A program made the position numbers and the translations under genes. Below, in pieces: positions 9,106-17,530 of a DNA stretch of 64,000 bases. Location of the stretch: NCBI GenBank assembly GCA_035318745.1, contig DATHEA010000017.1, positions 15,050 to 79,049 on the forward strand, in the 5' to 3' direction. The DNA is from VRUE01 sp035318745. GTDB lineage: Bacteria; Actinomycetota; Thermoleophilia; Solirubrobacterales; 70-9. Numbering within the stretch: the stretch's first letter is position 1; the number at the start of each line of letters is the position of its first letter. Below the pieces are notes generated by a model. The model saw only the letters and a program-made list of their open reading frames with translations, ran no database searches and was not told where the DNA came from.

Positions 9106-9357
9106 ATGGCCCGCATGAAGCGACTGCAGATATCGATCGAGCCCGAGCTGGACGCGGCGGTGGAAAGACGCGCCGAAGAAGAGGGGCTCTCGAAGGCGGA
9201 GGTGATCAGGCGTTGCGTGCGGGAACGAGTCAAACCATTGCCACCCATCGAGGAGGACCCGTTCTTCAAGCTCTGCGGGACGGTTTCGAGCGACCCAGAC
9301 GACACCCGGACGATCGACGAGGTCGTCTATGGGCTGGTGGACCGGGACTACCCCTGA
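9106..9357 (+). CDS. Ribbon-helix-helix antitoxin (VapB/CopG-like)
   Basis: An 83-residue protein. The N-terminal beta strand RLQISIEPELDAAVE and the helix pair EEEGLSKAEVIRRCV are a typical RHH/CopG DNA-binding fold. The acidic C-terminus is expected to wrap and neutralise the toxin. Its stop codon overlaps the start of the PIN-domain toxin gene, so the two are translationally coupled. A perfect inverted repeat lies over its ribosome site, consistent with autorepression by the complex. A related but decayed antitoxin fragment is present at 12190-12322. Confidence 0.85.
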   Translation: MARMKRLQISIEPELDAAVERRAEEEGLSKAEVIRRCVRERVKPLPPIEEDPFFKLCGTVSSDPDDTRTIDEVVYGLVDRDYP

Positions 9358-9755
9358 TCTTCGCCGACTCCTCATTCCTGATCGCTTCGATGGACGACCG
9401 AGACAGCCGCCACGCAATGGCTTTGGAACTGCTGAGGCGCATCGGCGAGCGGCGCATCGTGGCCACGAACCACATTCGAGGCGAGACCTGGACCTGGCTC
9501 CGCTACAAGCGCTGGCACGCAAAGGCCGTGGAGTTCATCGACAGCGTCGGAGGAGAAGGACAGCGCATCCAAATCTCTTGGGTCCCCGAGGAGATCGAAG
9601 CCGACGCCCTGCGTTGGCTCCGCCAACACGACGAGCGCGAGTACTCCTTCGTCGACGCGACCAGCTTCGCCTACATGCGCGCCAGGGGGATTGAGGAGGC
9701 GCTCGCCTTCGACGGCGACTTTGCCGCCGCCGGCTTCACAGAGCTGCGGCCGTAG
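9354..9755 (+). CDS. PIN-domain toxin (VapC-like), CTG start
   Basis: A 133-residue PIN-domain ribonuclease. The acidic metal-site residues are visible: D5 (FADSS), E44 (RGETW), D101 (FVDATSF) and D120/D122 (FDGDF). By family knowledge, such toxins cleave RNA until bound by the antitoxin. The start is unusual: the only start that gives the standard PIN N-terminus is CTG at 9354, overlapping the antitoxin stop (CTGA). The nearest in-frame ATG is 47 codons upstream inside the antitoxin gene and would add an unrelated Arg-rich extension. A coupled CTG start is therefore preferred. Confidence 0.8.
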   Translation: MIFADSSFLIASMDDRDSRHAMALELLRRIGERRIVATNHIRGETWTWLRYKRWHAKAVEFIDSVGGEGQRIQISWVPEEIEADALRWLRQHDEREYSFVDATSFAYMRARGIEEALAFDGDFAAAGFTELRP

Positions 9756-9764
9756 ACGGCGGGC

Positions 9765-11522
9765 TCAGCCGCCGTTGTTCAGGCCCGCGACCGGGGTGCC
9801 GACGACCACGTCGGAGCAGAGCAGCGGCGCGGGATCGAACGAGTCGGTGAGGGCGCGGCCGGCGGGGGTGCCGTGGAGAATCGGTTCGGGGGCCGGGCCC
9901 TTTTTGGGCTTCGGCGGCTGAGTGTAGAAGCCGGTGCCACATTGGATCGAGAAGTCGCGGACGCCGTCGCGGGCGTCGATGATGTCTTCGCCGCCCTCGC
10001 CGAAGAACTGGTCCTGGCCGGGCTGGCCGAGCAGCGCGTTGGGACCGCCGTCGCCAATCAGGACGTCGTTGTCGAAGGAGCCCTCCATGTCCTCATCGCT
10101 CGGGTCGAGGCGCACCGGGTGGCAGCGCCCTTCTTTCAGCAGCGTGTCGATCCAGGCTTTGTGAGCGAGGAAGGAGATGTAGAGCAGGCCGGGATGGGCC
10201 TGGGTCTCGGCGAAGGAGGCGTCGTCGCGGCCTTCGCCGCCGACGATCGCGCCGCCGGCGCAGCCGCCGCCCGCCGCCAACAGGTCACCGTCGCCTTCCC
10301 CATATAAGTAGGTCGGTCCGGGCAGGCCGCCGACGAGGCCATCGGCGCCGTCACCGCCGTAGAGTTTGTCGGCGCCGGGGCCGGACTCGAGCAGGTCGTC
10401 CTCGGGGCCGGCTTTGATCGTGTCGTCGCCGAACCCGCCGGCGATGCGCACGTTTGCCGCAGCCACGAGCGAGCCTTCGACGCGGAAGCTGTCGTTGCCG
10501 GGGCCGAGGTCGGCCATCAGCCAGCGGGCGGGGCCGGCGGCGGCGCAGAGGACCCGCTTCGGGTCGGTGCCCTGGCGACTGCAGCCGGGACCGATCGCGA
10601 TGCCCTTGGCGGCGCTGATGCCGAAGGTCTCGCTCTTGGAGTCGAAGGCGACGGTGAATTCATCGGGACCGCCGCCGCCGACGATCTCCAGCCCCCCGCC
10701 GCCGCCCCTGGTGCGGTCGAGCTGGATGTAGGCCGACGCTTTCGGCGGCGCTTCCTTGCCGCAGGAGAGAGTGTGGCCTTTGGCGCCCTGGCATCCATCG
10801 CTGCCCTGGCCGCCGACGAGCTCGTCCGCTCCCCCGCCGCCGATCAGCGTGTCATCGCCGGGGCCGCCGTTGATCCTGTTGGCGTTCTTGTCGCCGATCA
10901 ACATGTCGCGGAAGGCGGACCCTTCGATGTCCTCGAAGCGGAAGAGGCGATCGTGGCCGTCGCCGCGCGCTTTGTGGGCCCGCAACGAGGCCCAGACTCC
11001 GTCGCCCTTGCCACCGGCGACCTTGGTCGCGAACGAGGCGATGTCGCCGCCACCTGGGCCACCGTCCATGCGGTCATAGCCGTAGTCGCCGTGGACCAGG
11101 TCCGATTCGCCGGGGCCACCGTTGAGGGTGTCGATGCCGAGACTGCCGGCCACTTCGTCGGCATTGCCGGTGCCGCCCATGATCTTGTCGTCGCCGAGAT
11201 CGCCGACGACCCGGTCGGTGCCGGCGCCACCGTCCGCCGTGTCGTTGCCGCGGCCGCCGTGGATCAAGTCGTCGCCGGGGCCACCGCAGAGCAGATCGTT
11301 GCCAAGGCTGCCGAGGATTTCGTCGTCCCCCCCACCGCCCCAGATCACGTCGCGGCCCGGGGTGCCGCGCAGGACGTCGTTCCCTTCGGTGCCGACGATC
11401 GTCGCCCGCCGACCGTGGCAGCGCGGCACGTCTTCTTCTTCGGCCGGCGCGGCGGCGATGAAGACCGCCGCAGCGAGCGCCGCGAATGCGATCACGAGTC
11501 CCCTGCCCAACCCCTTCACCAT
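9765..11522 (-). CDS. RTX (hemolysin-type calcium-binding repeat) secreted protein
   Basis: A 585-residue protein with a signal peptide (residues 1-28). It has two blocks of glycine-rich nonapeptide repeats of the GGxGxDxUx type (about 45-245 and 350-510, for example GGGGDDEILG, GGPGDDLIHGG, GGRGNDTADGG), which form calcium-bound parallel beta-rolls. A non-repeat insert around residues 255-345 separates the blocks. No protease, lipase or adhesin catalytic domain is visible, so the repeats appear to be the whole protein. It converges with the toxin gene at 9755. Calcium-dependent folding outside the cell is expected from the family. Confidence 0.88.
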   Translation of the reverse strand: MVKGLGRGLVIAFAALAAAVFIAAAPAEEEDVPRCHGRRATIVGTEGNDVLRGTPGRDVIWGGGGDDEILGSLGNDLLCGGPGDDLIHGGRGNDTADGGAGTDRVVGDLGDDKIMGGTGNADEVAGSLGIDTLNGGPGESDLVHGDYGYDRMDGGPGGGDIASFATKVAGGKGDGVWASLRAHKARGDGHDRLFRFEDIEGSAFRDMLIGDKNANRINGGPGDDTLIGGGGADELVGGQGSDGCQGAKGHTLSCGKEAPPKASAYIQLDRTRGGGGGLEIVGGGGPDEFTVAFDSKSETFGISAAKGIAIGPGCSRQGTDPKRVLCAAAGPARWLMADLGPGNDSFRVEGSLVAAANVRIAGGFGDDTIKAGPEDDLLESGPGADKLYGGDGADGLVGGLPGPTYLYGEGDGDLLAAGGGCAGGAIVGGEGRDDASFAETQAHPGLLYISFLAHKAWIDTLLKEGRCHPVRLDPSDEDMEGSFDNDVLIGDGGPNALLGQPGQDQFFGEGGEDIIDARDGVRDFSIQCGTGFYTQPPKPKKGPAPEPILHGTPAGRALTDSFDPAPLLCSDVVVGTPVAGLNNGG

Positions 11523-11538
11523 CCTGAGCCTATCGAGG

Positions 11539-11919
11539 TCATTCCCAGAACACGGCTACCTCGTAGTCGTCGAATGCCGCATCCGGGGTGACGATCGGCA
11601 ATCGTTCCAGTTGCGCTTGGGCGACCAGCATCCGGTCGAAGGGATCGCCGTGATGGTGGGGCAAGGATCGGACCCGCCACGCATGTTTGGGTGCGATGGC
11701 CAGCAGCTCGAAGCCAAGCTCCTCGACTCGCTCAGGCAGATCCTCGGGCGCGTCGAGCTTTCCCAGAGCGGCCTTGATTGCGATCTCCCAAAGGCTGACC
11801 ATACTGACCAAGACCTCTGCATCATCGGCCTCGATCGCCGCGGTTGGCCCTGGCCCGAGACGGGGATCATCCAGAACATGCCACAGCAAGACGTGGCTAT
11901 CGACCAGCAGCCGTGCCAA
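11539..11919 (-). CDS. PIN-domain toxin (VapC-like)
   Basis: A 126-residue PIN protein. It starts MARLLVDSHVLLWHV and contains the conserved D7, the SLWEIAIK acidic helix around residue 43, HHHGDPFDRMLVAQA (about 88-102) and TPDAAFDDY near the end. This is the subgroup usually partnered with Phd/YefM antitoxins, which matches the gene just upstream. The start is a TTG three bases after the antitoxin stop. It would act as a ribonuclease when unopposed. Confidence 0.85.
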   Translation of the reverse strand: MARLLVDSHVLLWHVLDDPRLGPGPTAAIEADDAEVLVSMVSLWEIAIKAALGKLDAPEDLPERVEELGFELLAIAPKHAWRVRSLPHHHGDPFDRMLVAQAQLERLPIVTPDAAFDDYEVAVFWE

Positions 11920-11922
11920 CGA

Positions 11923-12156
11923 TCACTTTTCGTACTCGGCGAATTCCTCGAGTGGCTCGTCAAAATCCGGGCCGATGCGGATTTCGCCCTTCATCGACCC
12001 GCGTCCAGTTACGCCACCCCGCTTCTTCTTCAGCGGCCCAATCCGGGCGACCGGATCCTGGCCCCGCCGCACAACGATCTCCTCACCTTCTTCCGCTCGG
12101 CGAACAAGCTTGGAGAAATGCGTCTTCGCCTCATGGATGTTGACGCTCGCAGCCAT
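11923..12156 (-). CDS. Phd/YefM-type antitoxin
   Basis: A 77-residue protein starting MAASVNIHEAKTHFSKLV, the signature of the Phd/YefM N-terminal DNA-binding fold, followed by EEGEEIVVRRGQDPVARI and an acidic toxin-binding tail ending EEFAEYEK. It sits immediately upstream of the PIN toxin with three bases between them. A longer start at 12201 adds fifteen residues unlike the family, so the internal ATG is preferred. The antitoxin probably represses its own operon. Confidence 0.85.
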   Translation of the reverse strand: MAASVNIHEAKTHFSKLVRRAEEGEEIVVRRGQDPVARIGPLKKKRGGVTGRGSMKGEIRIGPDFDEPLEEFAEYEK

Positions 12157-12189
12157 CGAGGGAGAACCTAGCAAGGTTAGTCCACTTGG

Positions 12190-12322
12190 TCCAGTCCTCA
12201 AACTGAATTCCGGATTACTCGCTGCGCTGGAGCGCTACGCAAAGGAAGTCGGCCTCTCGAAGGCGGAGGTCGTCAGGCGCTGCCTGCTGGCGGAGTTCAG
12301 GCCACTTTCATCTCAGCCCTGA
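12190..12322 (+). pseudogene. Remnant of a ribbon-helix-helix antitoxin
   Basis: The plus-strand frame ending at 12322 encodes LAALERYAKEVGLSKAEVVRRC, nearly the same as the helix pair of the intact antitoxin at 9106. DNA identity is also high around TCTCGAAGGCGGAGGT. No start codon or N-terminal strand precedes it, there is no toxin gene after it, and its end overlaps the 3' end of the gene at 12297-13262. It is best read as a decayed antitoxin. Confidence 0.55.
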
Positions 12323-13262
12323 GCTGGCGGCGCCTTTGGGCCAAGAGCGTCGCGACGCGTTCGATCACCATCTTGGGTTCACGATCGAGTCGAGGGCCGG
12401 TGACTCTGATCATCTCGATTCCGATCAGCTTCAACTCCTCCTGACGCAAGCGGTCACTCTCGAAAGCAGCGCGACTGCCGTGGGTCTCGTAGACGTCGAG
12501 TTCGACAGCGAAGCGCTCGGGCTGCCAGTAGGCGTCAAGCTCGAACCCAGCCTCGTTGAAGCCCATCGAGGGGGCTGGTAGGGCCGCCCTCTTCACGAGT
12601 TCGAGGAAGCGGCGTTCGAGGCGCGAGCGAGTGAAGGCAGGCTCGTGACGATAGATGGCTAGGGCGTGACGGAGGCGGCTGACGCCGGGATGATGCCCGG
12701 CGCTGCCAAGGAGCGCGTCGATCGACCGCAGGTCGAACAGGCGCAGTTCTTCGGAGCGCTCGATCACGCGGTCGAGGCGAGTAGCGGACAGGGTGGAGGC
12801 GAGATCGAGGAGGGTGCGGGGCAGAGCGGTCACAGGGATGCCTTCGCGGACGGCACGATCCTCATCGGCCAAGCGGGCGTAGTGGAGGCGCAGACTTGGC
12901 TTCGCGTGACGTCGTGTGACTGCCGTGACGTGGAATGTCCCAGGCCGACTCGTGAGAAGGCCCCACAGCCAGGCCGCCGAGGTGTGGCTGGCGAGGGCGT
13001 TTGGCCCACAGGCGAGAACGGCCGCGAGGCAGTGGCTGTGCCAGGTGAGGTTCTTATGGCCTACCGCGTAGACGCCGCGGTGGAGCCGATGCAGGCGGCC
13101 GGACCGCGACGCGCGCGAGACCGTGTCACGTGAGTAGCCAAGGCCTTCCAGATGCTGGATTGAGACGACACCGTATTGCTGCTCCGCCAAATCGGCCAAG
13201 GGCTGGTGCGGACCGACGGCTCCCGTCCCTACCTCCGTTCGCACTTTGTGGCGCATAGCCAT
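12297..13262 (-). CDS. AbiEi-like antitoxin-domain protein with DUF559-like C-terminus
   Basis: About 321 residues. The N-terminus (ADLAEQQYGVVSIQHLEGLG, then RLHRLHRGVYAVG) is the winged-helix domain of AbiEi-family type IV antitoxins. The C-terminus has the DUF559/Vsr-like layout (GFELDAYWQPERFAVELD, followed by RQEELKLIGIEMIRVT), a PD-(D/E)XK nuclease-like fold. Such fused proteins are common and usually solitary in actinobacteria. No AbiEii nucleotidyltransferase toxin is adjacent. The frame is open for 117 more codons upstream, but that part reads as a shadow of the aldehyde dehydrogenase gene. ATG at 13262 is the first plausible start, with a weak ribosome site. Confidence 0.65.
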   Translation of the reverse strand: MAMRHKVRTEVGTGAVGPHQPLADLAEQQYGVVSIQHLEGLGYSRDTVSRASRSGRLHRLHRGVYAVGHKNLTWHSHCLAAVLACGPNALASHTSAAWLWGLLTSRPGTFHVTAVTRRHAKPSLRLHYARLADEDRAVREGIPVTALPRTLLDLASTLSATRLDRVIERSEELRLFDLRSIDALLGSAGHHPGVSRLRHALAIYRHEPAFTRSRLERRFLELVKRAALPAPSMGFNEAGFELDAYWQPERFAVELDVYETHGSRAAFESDRLRQEELKLIGIEMIRVTGPRLDREPKMVIERVATLLAQRRRQLRAEMKVA

Positions 13263-13316
13263 ACAAGGAGCGAACGGGGGTCGATTCTCCCCCCTGCGTC
13301 GCCAGAGCCACGGGTG

Positions 13317-13357
13317 CGTTCGCTGTTTGTGGTGCTCAGCGCGACAAACAGCGAACG
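13317..13357. terminator. Hairpin downstream of the aldehyde dehydrogenase gene
   Basis: Fourteen-base exact arms (13317-13330 CGTTCGCTGTTTGT and 13344-13357) flank a 13-base loop, placed 19 bases beyond the minus-strand stop at 13376. The position fits a terminator for the four-gene catabolic operon. There is no T-tail. Confidence 0.6.
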
Positions 13358-13375
13358 GAGGGAGGGACCGGGGCG

Positions 13376-14818
13376 CTATTCCAGGTTGATCATCACGTGC
13401 TTGATCTCGGTGTAGTCCTCCAGCGCGTACATGGAGAGATCCTTGCCGTAGCCGGATTCCTTGTAGCCGCCGTGGGGCATCTCGGAGACGAGCGGGATGT
13501 GGTCGTTGATCCAGACGCAGCCGAAGCGCAGCGCGTTGGCGACGCGCATCGCGCGGCCGACGTCGCGGGTCCAGACCGATGAAGCAAGCCCGTAGGGCGT
13601 GCCGTTGGCCCACTCGATCGCCTTGGCCTCGTCGCTGAACGGCTGCACGGTGATCACCGGGCCGAAGATCTCCTTCTGGATCATCTCGTCGTCCTGCTCC
13701 AGGCCAGCGACGACGGCAGGCTCGAGGAAGTAGCCGGGCAGGTCGGGCTCGTTCCCGCCGGTGACGACCTCGGCGTTGCCGGGCTTGCGCTCGAGGAAGC
13801 CCTCGACCCGCTCACGCTGTTGCTGGGAGTTGAGCGGGCCGAGGGTGGTGTCGGCTGAGCGCGTATCGCCCAGCACCAAGCCCTTCGCTTCGCCGGCGAG
13901 GCCGTTGACGACGTCGTCGTAGACGTCTTTGGCGGCGAGCACACGGGTCGCCGCGGTGCAGTCCTGGCCGGCGTTGTAGTAGCCGGTGCCCGCGATCGTC
14001 TCCAGCGCGGTCTCCATCTCGACGTCGTCGAAGACGACGACCGGAGCCTTGCCGCCGAGCTCGAGGTGGACGCGCTTCAGGCTGTCGGCCGCCGCCTTGG
14101 CGATCCACTTGCCGGTGGGCGGCGAGCCGGTCAGGCTGACCATCTCGACGTCGGGATGGGTCACCAGCTCGACCCCGGTCGGCTCGCCGTGCCCGCCGAT
14201 CGCGTTGAGCACACCCGGTGGAAGCAGATCGGCGCACCACTCGGCGAAGAGCAGCGTCGTCAGCGGCGTAGTCTCGGCCGGCTTGAGGACGACCGTGTTG
14301 CCGGCGGCGATCGCCGGGCCGATCTTCCAGATCGCCATCATCAGCGGGTAGTTCCAGGGGGTGATCTGGCCGATGACGCCGATCGGCTCGCGGCGGATGA
14401 AGGAGGTGTGGCCCGCCATGTACTCGCCGGCGGCGCGGCCCTCCATGCAGCGGGCGGCACCGGCGAAGAAGCGCAGGTTGTCGGCCATCACCGGCACCTC
14501 GTCCTCGAGCACGGCGCCGCGCGGCTTGCCCGCATCGGCGGCCTCGAGGTCGGCGATCTGCTCGCCGCGCTCCTCGATCATGTCGGCGATCCGCAGCAGC
14601 GCCCGCGCTCGTTCGCCCGGCGACGTCGCCGCCCAGCCCTCGAAGGCGCCCTTGGCGGCAGCGACCGCGGCGTCGACGTCGGCCTTGGTCGATAGCGGCG
14701 CCTCGGCGATCACCTCGCCGGTCGCCGGATTGACCACGTCCTCCATCCCGTCCTCGGCCGGCTCGACCGCCTTACCGCCGATGAAGTTCCTCAGCTTCGT
14801 CTTGGTCGCCGCTGCCAT
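13376..14818 (-). CDS. Aldehyde dehydrogenase, probably 4-aminobutyraldehyde dehydrogenase
   Basis: A 480-residue NAD(P)-dependent aldehyde dehydrogenase with all family marks: N156 in TPWNYP, E253 in LELGGKAP, catalytic C287 in NAGQDCTA, and the C-terminal PHGGYKESGYGKD. The sequence around the Cys and the C-terminus resembles the gamma-aminobutyraldehyde dehydrogenase group (oxidation of 4-aminobutanal to GABA). It lies two bases from the alanine dehydrogenase gene, in a minus-strand operon with an aminotransferase that would supply the aldehyde. Betaine-aldehyde or another amino-aldehyde remains possible. Confidence 0.85.
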   Translation of the reverse strand: MAAATKTKLRNFIGGKAVEPAEDGMEDVVNPATGEVIAEAPLSTKADVDAAVAAAKGAFEGWAATSPGERARALLRIADMIEERGEQIADLEAADAGKPRGAVLEDEVPVMADNLRFFAGAARCMEGRAAGEYMAGHTSFIRREPIGVIGQITPWNYPLMMAIWKIGPAIAAGNTVVLKPAETTPLTTLLFAEWCADLLPPGVLNAIGGHGEPTGVELVTHPDVEMVSLTGSPPTGKWIAKAAADSLKRVHLELGGKAPVVVFDDVEMETALETIAGTGYYNAGQDCTAATRVLAAKDVYDDVVNGLAGEAKGLVLGDTRSADTTLGPLNSQQQRERVEGFLERKPGNAEVVTGGNEPDLPGYFLEPAVVAGLEQDDEMIQKEIFGPVITVQPFSDEAKAIEWANGTPYGLASSVWTRDVGRAMRVANALRFGCVWINDHIPLVSEMPHGGYKESGYGKDLSMYALEDYTEIKHVMINLE

Positions 14819-14820
14819 CT

Positions 14821-15960
14821 CTAACCAACCTCCGCTCTGTCTTCGATTTCAAGTGCTTTCTCGACCGGCACACAACTCATTCCCACCGCCTCCGCGACCG
14901 CCGGGTGGGTCACCTGGCCGGCAGCTACGTTGACCCCCGGCCGCAGACCCGGGTCACGCTGGATCGCCCCCTCGACCCCGCGGTCGGCGATTGCGATCGC
15001 GTAAGGCAGGGTGGCGTTGGTGAGCGCCTGGGTCGCGGTGATCGGGACCGCGCCGGGCATGTTGGCGACGCAGTAGTGGGTGATCCCGTCGACCTTGAAA
15101 GTCGGGTCGTGGTGGGTGGTCGGGTGCGAGGTCTCAAAACAACCGCCCTGGTCGATCGCGACGTCGACCAGAACCGCGCCCGGCTTCATCAGCGCCAGCT
15201 GCTCGCGCCGCACTACATAAGGGGCACGTGCGCCGTGGACCAGAACGGCGCCGATCACCAGGTCGGCGCGGGGCAGCATCTCTTCCACGGCGAGGGTCGT
15301 CGCGTACACGGTCGAGCAGGCGCCGGCGAAGGCGACGTCGAGCTCGCGCAGGCGGTCGATCGACTTGTCGAAGACGAAGACGTCGGCGCCCATCCCGATC
15401 GCGACGAAAGCGGCGTTCATGCCGACCACGCCGCCACCGATCACGATCACGTTCGCCGCTGCCACGCCGGGCACGCCGCCGAGCAGGATGCCGCGCCCGC
15501 CAAGTGGCTTCTCGAGCATGAAGGCACCGGCCTGGGTTGCGATCTTGCCGGCGATCTCGCTCATCGGCGCGAGCAGCGGCAACCGGCCGCGCGCGTCCTC
15601 CACGGTCTCATAGGCGATGCAGGTGGCGCCGGAGCCGCAGAGGCCGCGGGCCTGCTCGGGGTCGGGCGCAAGGTGCAGGTACGTGAACAGCAGCTGGCCC
15701 CGCCGCAACATCTCGATCTCGGCCGCTTGCGGCTCCTTCACCTTCAGGACCATCTCCGCCTCGCCGAACACGGCGCCCACATCGGCAACGATGCCTGCGC
15801 CCTGCGATTCGAATTCGGCATCGGCGATCGCGCTGCCCTCGCCTGCCCCGGCCTCGATCAGAACACGGTGGCCATGTTCGGCCATCTCGCGCACCCCGGC
15901 TGGGGTGATCGCGACGCGGTACTCGTCGGGCTTGACCTCCTTGGGGACCCCGACGATCAC
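14821..15960 (-). CDS. ald: Alanine dehydrogenase
   Basis: A 379-residue NAD-dependent alanine dehydrogenase, the usual family length. Visible are MIVGVPKEVKPDEYRVA with R15, K75 in VKEP, H96 in TYLHLAPD and the Rossmann motif GGGVVGMNAA (175-184). These match the known pyruvate-site residues of the family. The enzyme interconverts L-alanine with pyruvate, ammonia and NADH. The GTG start overlaps the stop of the PucR regulator gene (GTGA). In this operon it could regenerate pyruvate from the alanine made by the neighbouring aminotransferase. That coupling is an inference. Confidence 0.92.
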   Translation of the reverse strand: MIVGVPKEVKPDEYRVAITPAGVREMAEHGHRVLIEAGAGEGSAIADAEFESQGAGIVADVGAVFGEAEMVLKVKEPQAAEIEMLRRGQLLFTYLHLAPDPEQARGLCGSGATCIAYETVEDARGRLPLLAPMSEIAGKIATQAGAFMLEKPLGGRGILLGGVPGVAAANVIVIGGGVVGMNAAFVAIGMGADVFVFDKSIDRLRELDVAFAGACSTVYATTLAVEEMLPRADLVIGAVLVHGARAPYVVRREQLALMKPGAVLVDVAIDQGGCFETSHPTTHHDPTFKVDGITHYCVANMPGAVPITATQALTNATLPYAIAIADRGVEGAIQRDPGLRPGVNVAAGQVTHPAVAEAVGMSCVPVEKALEIEDRAEVG

Positions 15961-17519
15961 GTCCCCACCAACTCCCTGGCGCGCAGCGCCAGCCAGAACT
16001 CGATCCGGTCGTGGGCACGTGAGAGGTCGCGCCCGGTCAGCTCTTCCACCTTGCGCATCCGGTAGCGCAAGGTGTGGCGGTGGCAATAGACCTTGCGGGC
16101 TGCTCGCTCCCACTGCCCGTTCTGCTCGATGAAGGCCTCCAGCGAGCGCAGCAGCTCGCCACCGTACTCCTCGTCTCCCGCCTGAATCGGGCCAAGAACG
16201 CTGTCGCAGTAGAGGGCGAGCGCGTCGTCGTCCTGGATCGAGAGCAGCAGAGTGAAAGCACCGAGATCGCGCCAGGACGCCACCTCGGGGCCGCTGCCGT
16301 TCTCGGAGAACGCCGTCGCCTCGAGCGCGCAGCGGGCCTCGTGGAAGGAGTGGCGCAGCTCCTCCGGCGGCGCTGGGCGGCTAGCGGCAGCGCGCACCGC
16401 GCCGCGCTCTTTGATCAGCGCCCGCCGCGCATCGGAAGCGAGGTCGACGGGGTCGCGGTCGGCGGCGTCGACGACGGCGCAGAGCAGCTCGTGGGTGCCG
16501 CTGGTGTGCGGGGCGACGACGGCCGGACAGGCGTCCGCGGCGAGGGCGCGCTCCAGCGCCGGCTCGGCGGCGGCGGGGTCGTCGAGGTCGAAGACGAGGA
16601 CGGCGGCCTCGTCGCCGATGCCGAAGGGCTCGAGGCGGCGGCGCAGCTCGGAGGGATCGAGGCGCCCGCCGAGCGCGCCGGCGAGCACGTCGCCGGCGAG
16701 CCGGCGCTCGGTCTCGCGAGCGACGCGGCGGCGCATCAGCTCGAGCGCGACGACGGCGACCGCCTGCTGCAGGATCAGGCGCTCGAAGTCGCCCAGTCCG
16801 CCCGAGTCGCGGACCATCACCACCCAGGCCTGCGGCGGTCCCCCGCCTGGCGAGATCACCGGGTGGGCGAGGGCGCGTCCCGCGACCGAGGGGTGGGTGG
16901 GCACAAAGGGGTGGCCATCGGCGATGTGGGTCAACGCTTCGTCGCGGATCGCGTTGACCGCCTCGGCGGAGAGCTCGCGGCGGAAGCCGCGGCCGGCGAT
17001 GCGCTCGCCGCGGTTGTTGAGGATCGCCACGGTGCCGCCGACGGCGGAGGCGATCGTCGCCACGATCTCCTCCAGGCCACGCTCTTCGAGGACCAGCCGC
17101 TCGAGCCGGCGCTGCACGGCGATTCCCCGCTGCAGCACCTCGTACTGCTCGTTGACCAGCTTGGCGAAGGCCTTCTCGGTGATCGCGATGAACGGGGTCG
17201 AGTAGGGCACCTCGAAGAGCGGGAAGTCGCGTTTCTTCGCCTCCTCGAGCAGCGCTTTTGGCAGTTTCTTGTGGCTGAAGCCGGTGCCGAAGCCGAGCCC
17301 GGCGAGGTTGTGCTCGGCGAGCAGGCGGATGTAGGCGCGCTGCTTGGCGGCGCTGTCGAGTGGGATCCCGGTGGTCAGCATCAGCTCGCCACCGGAGAGC
17401 CAGGGGGTGGGGTCCTCGAGCTCGGAGATGTGGATCCAGCGCAGCGGCGCATCGGCCGCGCGCGTACCTGCCGCAAGGTCGAGTCCGACCTCGTCGAGCA
17501 GGCTCTGCACGGTGAGCAT
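15957..17519 (-). CDS. PucR-family transcriptional regulator of the amine operon
   Basis: About 520 residues. The N-terminus is the PucR purine-catabolism-type sensory domain (MLTVQSLLDEVGLDLAAGT, with WLSGGELMLTTG at about 42-53). The middle is a GAF/GGDEF-like region. The C-terminus carries the PucR HTH (ARKVYCHRHTLRYRMRKVEELTG). It sits between the aminotransferase and ald, overlapping ald by four bases, so it is probably the dedicated regulator of this catabolic operon and the divergent permease. Upstream open frame is a shadow of the aminotransferase gene. ATG at 17519 is the conserved start. Confidence 0.88.
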   Translation of the reverse strand: MLTVQSLLDEVGLDLAAGTRAADAPLRWIHISELEDPTPWLSGGELMLTTGIPLDSAAKQRAYIRLLAEHNLAGLGFGTGFSHKKLPKALLEEAKKRDFPLFEVPYSTPFIAITEKAFAKLVNEQYEVLQRGIAVQRRLERLVLEERGLEEIVATIASAVGGTVAILNNRGERIAGRGFRRELSAEAVNAIRDEALTHIADGHPFVPTHPSVAGRALAHPVISPGGGPPQAWVVMVRDSGGLGDFERLILQQAVAVVALELMRRRVARETERRLAGDVLAGALGGRLDPSELRRRLEPFGIGDEAAVLVFDLDDPAAAEPALERALAADACPAVVAPHTSGTHELLCAVVDAADRDPVDLASDARRALIKERGAVRAAASRPAPPEELRHSFHEARCALEATAFSENGSGPEVASWRDLGAFTLLLSIQDDDALALYCDSVLGPIQAGDEEYGGELLRSLEAFIEQNGQWERAARKVYCHRHTLRYRMRKVEELTGRDLSRAHDRIEFWLALRARELVGT

Positions 17520-17530
17520 CGGCGTGCCTA

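Noticed and set aside
9765..11522. Repetitive DNA that could look like a repeat array
   Set aside because: The periodicity follows codons of RTX nonapeptides in one open frame; there are no spacers or identical repeats, so it is not a CRISPR.
14905..16065. 386-codon plus-strand frame opposite ald
   Set aside because: Antisense to a clear alanine dehydrogenase; His/Arg/Gly/Asp-rich shadow.
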